Position numbers and translations under genes: made by a program
Shown: piece by piece, positions 13,428 through 21,362 of the stretch
Layout of the letters: each line of letters opens with the position of its first letter
Numbering within the stretch: the stretch's first letter is position 1
NCBI GenBank assembly: GCA_028694405.1
Contig: JAQUTM010000016.1
Location: forward strand, 1 to 21,458
Origin: Oscillospiraceae bacterium
GTDB lineage: Bacteria; Bacillota; Clostridia; Oscillospirales; Ruminococcaceae
Length of the DNA stretch: 21,458 bases
Direction: 5' to 3'
Notes under the pieces: generated by a model
Databases searched by the model: none
What the model saw: the letters and a program-made list of their open reading frames with translations, nothing else
Told to the model about the DNA's origin: nothing

Positions 13428-15770
13428 ATGCTGCAAAAAACGAACAAAAAGTATTATTTTTATTCTTTTTTACTAAGCGTATTATGTGCCGCTGTGTTTA
13501 TTATTCCCGGTATTCTTATGGGTAAGGGTACCTTTTATATGGCCTATGATTATAACTATCAGCAAGTGCCGTTTAACATGAACTGTAACCAAGCCATTAA
13601 AGACGGAAACATTTTTTGGGCGGATAATTTTGATTTGGGTACCGGTTTTATCGGAGCTTATAGCTTTTACACCATAGGCAGTCCTTTTTTTTGGTTAAGC
13701 TTGGTGCTGCCAAGCAGTGCTTATGCGGTGGCACTGCCTTTTTTGCTTATATTAAAATACGGTGTAGCCGGACTGGGTGCCTTTGCCTATATTCGTCGTT
13801 ACTTAAAAAATCCAAATTGGGCTTTGGTGGGCAGCCTGCTGTATGCTTTTAGCGGCTATCAGATTGCCAACATAAACTACAATCATTTTCACGATGTGAC
13901 GGCGCTGTTTCCTTTTTTGCTTTTGGCACTGGACGAAACAATAGAAAATCAGCGCCGCGGGTGGCTGGCACTTATGGTTGGGCTGTGTGCCGTAACCAAT
14001 TATTTTTTCTTTATAGGCACTGTTGTTTTTGTAGTGATTTATTTTGTAGTAAAGCTGATAAGCGGACAGTATGGGTTAACCAAAAGGCTGTTTTTAAAGC
14101 TTGCTTTTGAATGTGTTTGCGGCGTAGGGCTTGCCGCAGTTTTGTTTGTGCCCAGTATTTTATTTATTTTTGCCAATCCCCGCAGCACAGACAATATTTT
14201 TAGTTTAGGTATATTAAAACTGTTGTTTTTAAAGCCCCATCAATATGCAGATATACTACACGGCTTACTTTTGCCAGCAGAAAGTATTATGAGCCGCGGC
14301 TTTATTTTGGCAGAAAATCCCACCGCTCCCGAGTTGTGGCTGCCGCTATTTGGAATAGTGCCGGCTGCCGCTTATTGCTGGAATAACCGCAAAAGCTGGT
14401 TAAGCCGCTGCATTGGCGTGTGTGCAGTGTGTATGCTGGTTCCTGTACTAAACAGCGTGTTCGTTGCTTTTAATTTGGAGTATTACACTCGTTGGTTTTA
14501 CATGCCTATTTTGCTGTTAGCGCTTGCCAGTGCCAAAGCACTGGAGGAAAAAGAGCTTTCTTTGCGCAGCGGCTTTGTTACGGCAGGTGTTTTATATGGC
14601 TTGTTTTTTGTGTGTTATCTGCTGTGGAAATATTATTTTAAGGTGGAATTTTTACCTAACCGTCTGTTAGCTTTTGTGCTGCTGGCGGTAGCCATTGGCG
14701 GGCTTGTTTGTACGGCTTTTGCAAAAAAGATAAGCTGCAAGCGGTATGGTATCAGTGCTATCCTAATAGGTGTAATGGGGTTTGCTGCCGTAAATGGGGT
14801 GCTGAACATTTATTATACCCATAAATATTGGCAGAGCAGCTCAGAGGGTCTGTCGGCACAAAGCTTTTTTGAGGATTCTCCTACGATTGCTTACCCTCAG
14901 CAGGAGGAATATTACCGCACGGATACCATGCTTACTTGGCTAAATACGGGTCTAACCTCGGATAAACCCAGTATAAACCTGTTTGGCAGCACGGTAAGCG
15001 GGAGTATTTTTGATTTTTATCATGCTTGCGGTTACAGCCGTACGGTAAACAGCATTTTACCCCAAGAGGCTTATGGATTTCGAAGCCTGTTAAGCGTGAA
15101 GTATATTGTCAGCAGTAAGGCGGTAACAGGTGCAGACGGAGAAAGCTACAATGTAGCCCCCGACATGCCCGGTATAAGCGAAAGCTGCCATGTAACAGGC
15201 GGCGTTGCACTTTACGAAAATTACAATTATATTCCGATGGGATTTACCTTTGACAATGCTATAAGTGAAAGTGAATTCGCAAAAACAGAAAAAGAAGAAA
15301 AGCATTTGGTACTGTTAAAAGCGTTAGTGCTGCCGGACGAGCAAGTGACAAAATATGCAAAGCTTTTGCCTGTAATTACCCAGGAGGCTCTTGCCGATAC
15401 TTCTTATGAAGCTTTTGAAGGGGACGTAGCAAAACGTCAAAGCCAAAGCGGTACCTATTTTTCTTATGACAATGGGAAATATACGTCTCGTATAAATCTT
15501 GATAAAGATAATTTGGTGTTTTATTCTATTCCCTACGATAAAGGGTGGCGCGCCACGGTAAATGGGCAGGAAGCTGATATTATAAAAGCGGATTACGGTT
15601 TTATGGCTGTAGCCGCCGCTGCGGGAGAAAATGAAATTGTGTTTACTTACACACCGCAGGGGCTGTACGCAGGTTTAATTATAAGCGTAATTTGTGGGGT
15701 GCTATTATTGCTTTATTTAACTTTTTATTTAAACAAAAAGGAAAAATGTAAGAATGACGGAACAAAATAA
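13428..15770 (+). CDS. yfhO: YfhO-family polytopic membrane protein (GT-C-like)
   Basis: This 780-residue protein has a first membrane helix at about 9-29, then the family's signature extracytoplasmic loop: YMAYDYNYQQVPF (Asp41, the position of the GT-C acidic residue), NIFWADNFDLGTGF, and YSFYTIGSPFFWLSLVLP. About a dozen further helices run to about 470, then an extracellular beta-rich region, with a last helix near 745-765. YfhO in Bacillus and Listeria is needed to add sugar to lipoteichoic acid from a lipid-linked donor made by CsbB-type enzymes; no such donor enzyme is in this window, so the acceptor here is open. TAGGAG lies at 13417-13422. The 3' end overlaps the next gene by 17 bases, so the two are translated together. 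Confidence 0.88.
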   Translation: MLQKTNKKYYFYSFLLSVLCAAVFIIPGILMGKGTFYMAYDYNYQQVPFNMNCNQAIKDGNIFWADNFDLGTGFIGAYSFYTIGSPFFWLSLVLPSSAYAVALPFLLILKYGVAGLGAFAYIRRYLKNPNWALVGSLLYAFSGYQIANINYNHFHDVTALFPFLLLALDETIENQRRGWLALMVGLCAVTNYFFFIGTVVFVVIYFVVKLISGQYGLTKRLFLKLAFECVCGVGLAAVLFVPSILFIFANPRSTDNIFSLGILKLLFLKPHQYADILHGLLLPAESIMSRGFILAENPTAPELWLPLFGIVPAAAYCWNNRKSWLSRCIGVCAVCMLVPVLNSVFVAFNLEYYTRWFYMPILLLALASAKALEEKELSLRSGFVTAGVLYGLFFVCYLLWKYYFKVEFLPNRLLAFVLLAVAIGGLVCTAFAKKISCKRYGISAILIGVMGFAAVNGVLNIYYTHKYWQSSSEGLSAQSFFEDSPTIAYPQQEEYYRTDTMLTWLNTGLTSDKPSINLFGSTVSGSIFDFYHACGYSRTVNSILPQEAYGFRSLLSVKYIVSSKAVTGADGESYNVAPDMPGISESCHVTGGVALYENYNYIPMGFTFDNAISESEFAKTEKEEKHLVLLKALVLPDEQVTKYAKLLPVITQEALADTSYEAFEGDVAKRQSQSGTYFSYDNGKYTSRINLDKDNLVFYSIPYDKGWRATVNGQEADIIKADYGFMAVAAAAGENEIVFTYTPQGLYAGLIISVICGVLLLLYLTFYLNKKEKCKNDGTK

Positions 15771-17448
15771 CAAAAAAGATAAAATAATTGCCATAGGGTG
15801 TGTGGCGGCTTTGCTGGCGGCATGCAGCTTTTTGCTGTTGCTGCCCGGCACAATGCGCAGCGATGATACTATGTTTCATGTAATTCGGCTTGAAAGCCTA
15901 GTGGAAGCCATAAAAATGGGAGATTGGGCACCGCATATTTTTCCGTATGTGTACCAAAATTTTGGCTATGCTATCAGCTTGTTTTACAGCGATTTCTTTC
16001 TATATATCCCGGCTGTGCTGTGTTTACTGGGTGTAAACAGCTTAACGGCATATGACTTGTTTTTTGTGTTGATTATGGCGGCAAGTGCATTTGCGGCTTA
16101 TTACAGCACATGGCGTATGTTTAAAAGCCGCATCGGCAGCTTGGTAACAACCTTGCTATATGTGGGTTCAGCCTATATGGCGACAGATGTGTTTAGCAGA
16201 AGCGCACTGGGAGAAACACAGGCTTTTGTGTTTATTCCGTTTGCGCTGTGGGGAATGTATGCGGCTGTACTGGGTGATGAAACCCGCCATTGGCCGCTGA
16301 TTGTAGGTTTTGCAGGGCTTGTTTTAAGCCATAACCTGAGCTTGATGCTGACTGCCGTATTTTTTATGTTTTTTTTATTGTTTTGCGTGGACAAGCTGAT
16401 AAAACAGCCAAAACGTATTTTGCACATTGCTTACAGTGCGGTTTTTGTAGCTTTTTCAACGGCTTTTTTTCTTTTTCCCATGGCAGAACAGCTTTTAAAA
16501 GAAACCTTTTTTAGCAGTTACCATGCGCGCATTTTTAGCCCAAGCACGGCAGCTGTACGTTTGCGCAATTTGTTTATCAGCACAGATATTACACCGGGAG
16601 CTTTTTTTACACCGCCTGTGGGTATTACTATTTTGGCGGTGTTGCTGCTGCGCATTGCATTTGGGTTTAAATTGCCGCAAACCACACGAGAACGCTTTCG
16701 GGATTTGTGTATATTAGGCGGCTGTTTCAGCCTGTTTATGTCCACCAGCTTTTTTCCATGGGGCTTGTTTGACCCCACCCTTAATATTATTCAGTTTCCA
16801 TGGCGGTTCCATTTGTTTTCTACACTGTTTTTTGCAGTAGCAGCGGGTATTATGGCACAAGATTTATTAAAAAACAAAGAAAAGCTGCGTTATGCTGTAT
16901 GGACAGTTATAACTGTTTTATGCGCAATACAGTTTTTGTCCATTGCTGTGCCGCATTATAATCAGTTGGCAGCAAAAGAGGATATTGTAACCAATACCGC
17001 TGATTTTATTATGTGGGACGAAAACTATCTGCACGGCAACAATAACCGCGCCTTATGGAGAGAGAGAGAACAGCACATAAACGAGGTGCGCGGTGTAAAC
17101 AGTGCTGTAACAGCTCACCAAGAGGTTGATTATTTTGTGCGTACCATCACTTACAGTGAAAACAAAACCGATAATGCGCTAGAGTGCGCGATAATTTACT
17201 TTTTAGGGTATGAAGCTGTAGATGTTGACACAGGTGAAGTTTTACCGGTGTCGCCCAGTGCAAACGGGTGGCTGCAAATTGATATTGACACCAAACAAAG
17301 CGGAACCATTGAGGTACGATATGCCGGCACAGCGGTGCAGCACATTGCGCCTTATATCACCTTAGCCTTTTTTGCTGTTATGACAATTTGGACGTTATAT
17401 GCAACAAAGAAAAGAAAATATAAAGGCTTTGGCAAAAATTGCGGCTAA
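15754..17448 (+). CDS. Polytopic membrane protein, GT-C glycosyltransferase-like, partner of YfhO
   Basis: This 564-residue protein has a membrane helix at about 11-31 followed directly by LPGTMRSDDTMFHVIRLESL (Asp37/Asp38 in the first outer loop), as in GT-C enzymes that use lipid-linked sugars. Then come about nine more helices, an outer domain (about 385-525), and a last helix (about 528-550). Phrases such as DWAPHIFPYVYQNFGY and SLFYSDFFLYIPAVLCLLG resemble large uncharacterised membrane proteins annotated as YfhO-like or '6-pyruvoyl-tetrahydropterin synthase-related'. I assign no exact reaction. The start overlaps the end of yfhO by 17 bases in a different frame, with AAAAAGGA about 11 bases upstream. 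Overlap and similar architecture suggest both act in one cell-surface glycosylation step. Confidence 0.75.
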   Translation: MTEQNNKKDKIIAIGCVAALLAACSFLLLLPGTMRSDDTMFHVIRLESLVEAIKMGDWAPHIFPYVYQNFGYAISLFYSDFFLYIPAVLCLLGVNSLTAYDLFFVLIMAASAFAAYYSTWRMFKSRIGSLVTTLLYVGSAYMATDVFSRSALGETQAFVFIPFALWGMYAAVLGDETRHWPLIVGFAGLVLSHNLSLMLTAVFFMFFLLFCVDKLIKQPKRILHIAYSAVFVAFSTAFFLFPMAEQLLKETFFSSYHARIFSPSTAAVRLRNLFISTDITPGAFFTPPVGITILAVLLLRIAFGFKLPQTTRERFRDLCILGGCFSLFMSTSFFPWGLFDPTLNIIQFPWRFHLFSTLFFAVAAGIMAQDLLKNKEKLRYAVWTVITVLCAIQFLSIAVPHYNQLAAKEDIVTNTADFIMWDENYLHGNNNRALWREREQHINEVRGVNSAVTAHQEVDYFVRTITYSENKTDNALECAIIYFLGYEAVDVDTGEVLPVSPSANGWLQIDIDTKQSGTIEVRYAGTAVQHIAPYITLAFFAVMTIWTLYATKKRKYKGFGKNCG

Positions 17449-17473
17449 AAGCACATAGCGATAAAATTATAAT

Positions 17474-17522
17474 AAAAAACAGACAAATTTATCCGTATAG
17501 CGGATAAATTTGTCTGTTTTTT
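17474..17522. terminator. Very long bidirectional terminator
   Basis: An uninterrupted stem of about 22 bp pairs 17474-17495 (ending CAAATTTATCCG) with 17501-17522 around the loop TATAG, with T-runs on both strands. It separates the convergent membrane protein unit (+) and glpK (−). Confidence 0.95.
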
Positions 17523-17621
17523 GTTTTTATAAATGGGCTGTAAATTTTAAGCAGCTGTTAAAGATAAAATCTGATTTTAAGCTGCTAAGTAAAATTAGCG
17601 ATAACTAAAAATAAAGAAAAG

Positions 17622-19109
17622 TTATTCTTCGGCCCAGCTTTTGGCGCGTTGGACGGCTTTTGTCCAACCTGCGCAAAGCGTATCTGCCTCTGCGGTTGAC
17701 ATGGCAGGTGTATAAAGCTTATCCAGTGTCCATTGGCCTTTGATATCGTCAAGATCCTTCCATACACCGGTGGCAAGTCCCGCTAAGTAGGCAGCGCCCA
17801 AAGCGGTAGTTTCGCGTATCATAGGACGGCGCACGGTAACACCTGTAATATCGGCTTGAAACTGCATTAAAAAATTATTGGCACTGGCGCCGCCGTCCAC
17901 TTTAAGCTCGCTCAAGGTAAGACCGGTGTCTGCCTCCATAGCGCGCAAAACATCTTTTGTCTGGTAAGCTATACTCTCCAGTGCCGCGCGTATAATTTGG
18001 TTGCGCCCGCTGCCGCGTGTAAGCCCTAAAATAGCACCGCGAGCATACATATCCCAATGGGGAGCCCCCAGTCCTGTAAAGGCTGGTACCACATAAACAC
18101 CGCCGTTTGTTTTTGCCTTGGTGGCAAAATACTCACTGTCACTGCTTTCTGTAATAAATTTTAGTTCGTCCCGCAGCCATTGGATAACAGCTCCACCTAC
18201 AAATACGCTGCCCTCCAGCGCATAACAGGGTTTTTTATTTGTACTGGCGGCCATAGTGGTTAACAGACCGTTTTTGCTGTAGCATAAGTCTGTGCCGGTG
18301 TTCATAAGCATAAAACAGCCTGTGCCGTAGGTGTTTTTTACTTCACCTTTTTCAAAGCATGTTTGACCAAACAAAGCCGCCTGCTGGTCACCCGCATCTC
18401 CCGCAATGGGGATATCCACGCCGCCTATGTTGGCGGTACCGTAAACTTCGCTGCTGCTTTTTACATCAGGCAGCATACAAGTGGGAATACCAAGCTGGGC
18501 ACAAATTTTTTCGTCCCAACATAAATCCTTGATGTTGTAAAGCATCGTACGGCTGGCGTTGGTGTAGTCAGTAACATGCACCTTACCGCCTGTCAATTTC
18601 CAAATAAGCCAGGTGTCTACAGTGCCAAACAGCAGCTCTCCCCGCTCTGCACGCTCTTTTGCACCCTCTACATGGTCCAATATCCACTTAATTTTACTGC
18701 CGCTGAAATAGGCGTCAATCAGTAGCCCTGTGTTTTGCTGTATGTAATCTTTCCAACCATCAGCCACAAGCTGCTGGCAAATATCTGCTGTGCGGCGACA
18801 TTGCCATACAATGGCATTGTATACGGGACGACCGGTTTCCTTATCCCATACAATGGTAGTTTCGCGCTGGTTGGTAATGCCGATAGCAGCAATTTGCGCA
18901 GGCTCAATACCGCTGCGGGCAAGCACTTCTATTAAAACGCCATATTGGCTTGAGTAAATTTCCATAGGGTCGTGCTCAACATAGCCTTCTTTGGGATAGT
19001 GCTGTGTAAATTCCTTTTGTGCCATATTTACAATATTTTGGTGTTCATCAAAAATAATAGCGCGTGAAGACGTGGTACCTTGGTCTAACGCAATAACATA
19101 TTTACTCAT
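17622..19109 (-). CDS. glpK: Glycerol kinase
   Basis: This 495-residue FGGY kinase phosphorylates glycerol to sn-glycerol-3-phosphate with ATP in the cytoplasm. Diagnostic segments are the N-terminal ALDQGTTSSRAIIFD (phosphate loop), GITNQRETTIVWD, NAIVWQCRRT (glycerol-contacting), AGDAGDQQAALFG with catalytic Asp241, KNTYGTGCFMLMNTG (ATP site), and KVDGGASANNFLMQFQAD. The start at 19109 is set by homology (MSKYVIALDQGTT) and AAAGGAG 11 bases upstream; the open frame runs back to 19187 without support. The loop before the AGDQQ motif reads EVYGTANIGGVDIP and lacks the His that HPr phosphorylates in enterococcal GlpK, so that type of control is probably absent. A glycerol-type dehydrogenase pair occurs at the far left of the window. 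Confidence 0.97.
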   Translation of the reverse strand: MSKYVIALDQGTTSSRAIIFDEHQNIVNMAQKEFTQHYPKEGYVEHDPMEIYSSQYGVLIEVLARSGIEPAQIAAIGITNQRETTIVWDKETGRPVYNAIVWQCRRTADICQQLVADGWKDYIQQNTGLLIDAYFSGSKIKWILDHVEGAKERAERGELLFGTVDTWLIWKLTGGKVHVTDYTNASRTMLYNIKDLCWDEKICAQLGIPTCMLPDVKSSSEVYGTANIGGVDIPIAGDAGDQQAALFGQTCFEKGEVKNTYGTGCFMLMNTGTDLCYSKNGLLTTMAASTNKKPCYALEGSVFVGGAVIQWLRDELKFITESSDSEYFATKAKTNGGVYVVPAFTGLGAPHWDMYARGAILGLTRGSGRNQIIRAALESIAYQTKDVLRAMEADTGLTLSELKVDGGASANNFLMQFQADITGVTVRRPMIRETTALGAAYLAGLATGVWKDLDDIKGQWTLDKLYTPAMSTAEADTLCAGWTKAVQRAKSWAEE

Positions 19110-19155
19110 TTGAAGAAAAACTCCTTTTCGTTTCGTTATTATAAACAGTGCCATA

Positions 19156-19209
19156 ATTTTACAGTTTATACCAAGCATATTGCACAAAAAAATAATTTAA
19201 CTGTAAAAT
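19156..19209. repeat. Inverted repeat in the glpK leader
   Basis: ATTTTACAGTT (19156-19166) and AACTGTAAAAT (19199-19209) are perfect 11-bp inverted repeats 32 bases apart, inside the predicted glpK leader. The left arm overlaps GTTTATA (19164-19170), which can instead pair with TATAAAC (19140-19146), giving two mutually exclusive folds. It could be a repressor operator or an RNA switch; there is no direct proof. Confidence 0.45.
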
Positions 19210-19211
19210 AT

Positions 19212-19241
19212 ATTGTATCATATGCGGACTGTGTTTTCCAA
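19212..19241 (-). promoter_or_regulatory. Predicted glpK promoter
   Basis: On the minus strand, TTGGAA (19241-19236), an 18-bp spacer and TACAAT (19217-19212) with TGA just before it form the best promoter. It leaves a leader of roughly 95 bases that contains the inverted repeat described separately. Confidence 0.5.
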
Positions 19242-19285
19242 CCCTTTCAGAATAATTAAATTTTTAACAAATTATATGTTTGAGA

Positions 19286-19316
19286 TTGACATTCCCCTTA
19301 GGGGAAGGTGTAAAGT
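19286..19316 (+). promoter_or_regulatory. MerR-type promoter with 19-bp spacer and dyad
   Basis: TTGACA (19286-19291) and TAAAGT (19311-19316) are separated by 19 bp, which is too long for ordinary sigma-A promoters but the hallmark of MerR-family control. The spacer TTCCCCTTAGGGGAAGGTG holds a perfect dyad TTCCCCT-T-AGGGGAA, and a wider ACATTCC/GGAAGGT pair shares the same centre (19299). It drives the ABC efflux genes; no merR gene is in the window. Confidence 0.78.
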
Positions 19317-19391
19317 GAGGGTATGCAAAAGACCATAAAGAAAAATTTATTGTAAAAAATTATAAAGCACTAAATGAACAAGGAGGAAATA

Positions 19392-20093
19392 ATGCACCCT
19401 ATTATCGAAATAAAAGATATGTATAAAATTTACAACCCAGGTGAAAACGAAGTGCGCGCCTTAAACGGTGTAAGCCTTACGGTTAATCAAGGCGAGTTTG
19501 TGGCAATTATCGGTCACAGCGGCAGCGGCAAATCTACCTTTATGAATATGCTTGGCTGTCTAGATGTACCTACCGAGGGAACATACTTGTTAAATGGTCA
19601 AGACGTCAGCGACATGACTGATGATGAACAAAGCGAAATACGCAACAGAGAAATTGGATTTATTTTTCAAAGCTTCAATTTGATACAAAGCTTGACAGCG
19701 CTTGAAAATGTAGAGCTTCCTCTTATTTACCGCGGTCTTGGGGCGACGCAGCGCCGTGAAATGGCTTTGGCTGCACTGGAACGTGTGGGAATAGCCCACA
19801 GAAAAGGACACAAACCAAGCGAGCTGAGTGGCGGCCAACAACAGCGTGTAGCCGTAGCGCGCGCTTTAGCCGCGGCACCTCCGGTTATTTTGGCAGACGA
19901 ACCAACAGGTAATTTGGATACCAAAAGCACAAAAGATGTATTGGCTATTATAAAAGAACTGCATCAAGCCGGAAACACGGTAGTTTTAATTACCCATGAT
20001 GATGACGTTGCGCGCCAGGCACAGCGGATTGTGCGCATTACAGATGGCCGAATTGAAAGCGATGAGATAAACCCATTATACAGTGCCGTATAA
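19392..20093 (+). CDS. ABC transporter ATP-binding protein, MacB/LolD-like
   Basis: This 233-residue nucleotide-binding subunit has Walker A GHSGSGKST (41-49), Q-loop Gln93 in FIFQSFNLI, signature LSGGQQQRVAVARAL (145-159), Walker B VILADEPTGNLD (165-176), and switch His202 in ITHDDDVA. The segment FNLIQSLTALENVELPL and the D-loop are typical of MacB-type ATPases that act with an HlyD-like protein and a FtsX-fold permease. The start at 19392 follows AAGGAGG (19380-19386) by 5 bases; an ATG at 19374 lies before that site and is less likely. It is the first gene of an efflux operon under a MerR-type promoter; the permease gene is missing because the window ends. Confidence 0.93.
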   Translation: MHPIIEIKDMYKIYNPGENEVRALNGVSLTVNQGEFVAIIGHSGSGKSTFMNMLGCLDVPTEGTYLLNGQDVSDMTDDEQSEIRNREIGFIFQSFNLIQSLTALENVELPLIYRGLGATQRREMALAALERVGIAHRKGHKPSELSGGQQQRVAVARALAAAPPVILADEPTGNLDTKSTKDVLAIIKELHQAGNTVVLITHDDDVARQAQRIVRITDGRIESDEINPLYSAV

Positions 20094-20177
20094 ACCGACA
20101 AAAGCTTGCCGCCCGAGAGCGGTAATTTATATAAAAAATACAGTATAAAATAAAGCAAGAAATGTAGGAGAGAGAGC

Positions 20178-21362
20178 ATGGAGAACGGAACACAAATGGA
20201 AAGCAAAGCTATAAAAGAAAAAAAAGGCTTTTTTGGAAGCCGAACCCCAAAAGAGAAAAAACCGCGTAAAAAGCTTACCAAAAAACGCTTAATTGCTTAC
20301 ATAGCAGTGGGCATTATAGCACTTTATTTTGTAAGCACTACCGTGGTAAGCGCTGTAAAAGGTCCGGCACCTAAAATGGTTACCTTTGGAGGTGCCGAAA
20401 AGGGTGAGTTTATCCAAACACTTGCAACAAATGGCACGCTGCGCAGCGGTGCAAAGCAAACTGTGTATGCGCCTGTAAACGGCACTATAGAAAATGTGCT
20501 GGTAAAAGAGGGGCAGGTAGTATCTGCTGAGGACATTCTATTGACCTATGATGCGGAAGATTTAGCCCGTACGCTAGAGGCTAAAGAGGCCGGCTTTTAT
20601 AGCACCTATTATGGCAACAAGGATAAATTGGATAAAGATGTAAACGCGCAGCAGTATTATGATATGTATGACGCCCAAGTAAAAGAGCTGCAAAGCAAAA
20701 TAGATGTAATACAAAGCGTAATTGATGATTATAACGAACAAATTGCCCGTTTAACGGCAGATAACGCCATATATACGACACGCGGAGAAAGCTCTGACCT
20801 GGTAAAAAGCAACAACGTTGACATTGCAAGCTTGCAAAAATACATTTTAGACGAGCAAAATAAAATTGATGCAATTAAACCCGAGCTGGAGCGCAAACAA
20901 AAAGAACGCGATTTAAACGAGAAAAATAATTTAACGGATAATGAGCGGAAATCTATAGAACTGGGCATGAAAAGCGGCCGTTTGGATTTGGAAGCATTAA
21001 AAGACAGCACACAGCTTGCCAAAAACGGTGTAGCAGCCGAAATGGCAGGTGTTGTAACAGGTCTTTCGGCACAAGCCGGCGAGAGCATCGCCCAGGGGAA
21101 ACCCATCGCCACAATACAAAGCATGGACAGTGTAGAAGTGGGAATTCAGTTAAGCAAATATGACTTGGAAAAGGTAAAGGTAGGCCAAAAGGCACAAGTT
21201 ACTATTTTGGGCAATCAATATGATGCGACCGTAACGGCTATTGACCAAATGGCTACGGTAGCTACAGGCAGTACAACTGCCTATGTAAATGCTACGGTGC
21301 GTTTAAGCAACCCAGATGATAAAATTTATCAGCCGTGTTTTGCCGCCATTCTAAAGTGGTAG
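20178..21362 (+). CDS. HlyD/MacA-like membrane fusion protein, C-terminus replaced at a junction
   Basis: The open frame encodes 394 residues. A basic cytoplasmic lead (1-36) precedes one membrane helix (about 38-58). A biotinyl-lipoyl-like half (TVYAPVNGTIENVLVKEGQVVSAEDILLTYD) comes next, then a long charged coiled coil (about 120-285) and the returning lipoyl half (GVVTGLSAQAGESIAQGKPIATI). The beta-barrel domain (VGIQLSKYDLEKVKVGQKAQVTI) follows and ends at NPDDKIY. Homologues continue for about 60-100 residues with a membrane-proximal domain, but here the frame gives QPCFAAILKW and stops, and an ankyrin-like sequence begins. So the natural C-terminus is missing. The start has TAGGAGAG upstream. 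It would link the ABC ATPase/permease to export across the envelope. Confidence 0.85.
   Translation: MENGTQMESKAIKEKKGFFGSRTPKEKKPRKKLTKKRLIAYIAVGIIALYFVSTTVVSAVKGPAPKMVTFGGAEKGEFIQTLATNGTLRSGAKQTVYAPVNGTIENVLVKEGQVVSAEDILLTYDAEDLARTLEAKEAGFYSTYYGNKDKLDKDVNAQQYYDMYDAQVKELQSKIDVIQSVIDDYNEQIARLTADNAIYTTRGESSDLVKSNNVDIASLQKYILDEQNKIDAIKPELERKQKERDLNEKNNLTDNERKSIELGMKSGRLDLEALKDSTQLAKNGVAAEMAGVVTGLSAQAGESIAQGKPIATIQSMDSVEVGIQLSKYDLEKVKVGQKAQVTILGNQYDATVTAIDQMATVATGSTTAYVNATVRLSNPDDKIYQPCFAAILKW

Noticed and set aside
17550..17586. AGCAGCT/AGCTGCT hairpin just after glpK
   Set aside because: Only a 7-bp stem with a long AT-rich loop. The much stronger bidirectional terminator at 17474-17522 explains termination; it may be a minor contributor.
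20729..21195. Long minus-strand open frames opposite the HlyD gene
   Set aside because: They lie antisense to the coiled-coil region of a clear gene, have low-complexity translations and no ribosome binding site, so they are shadows of codon bias.
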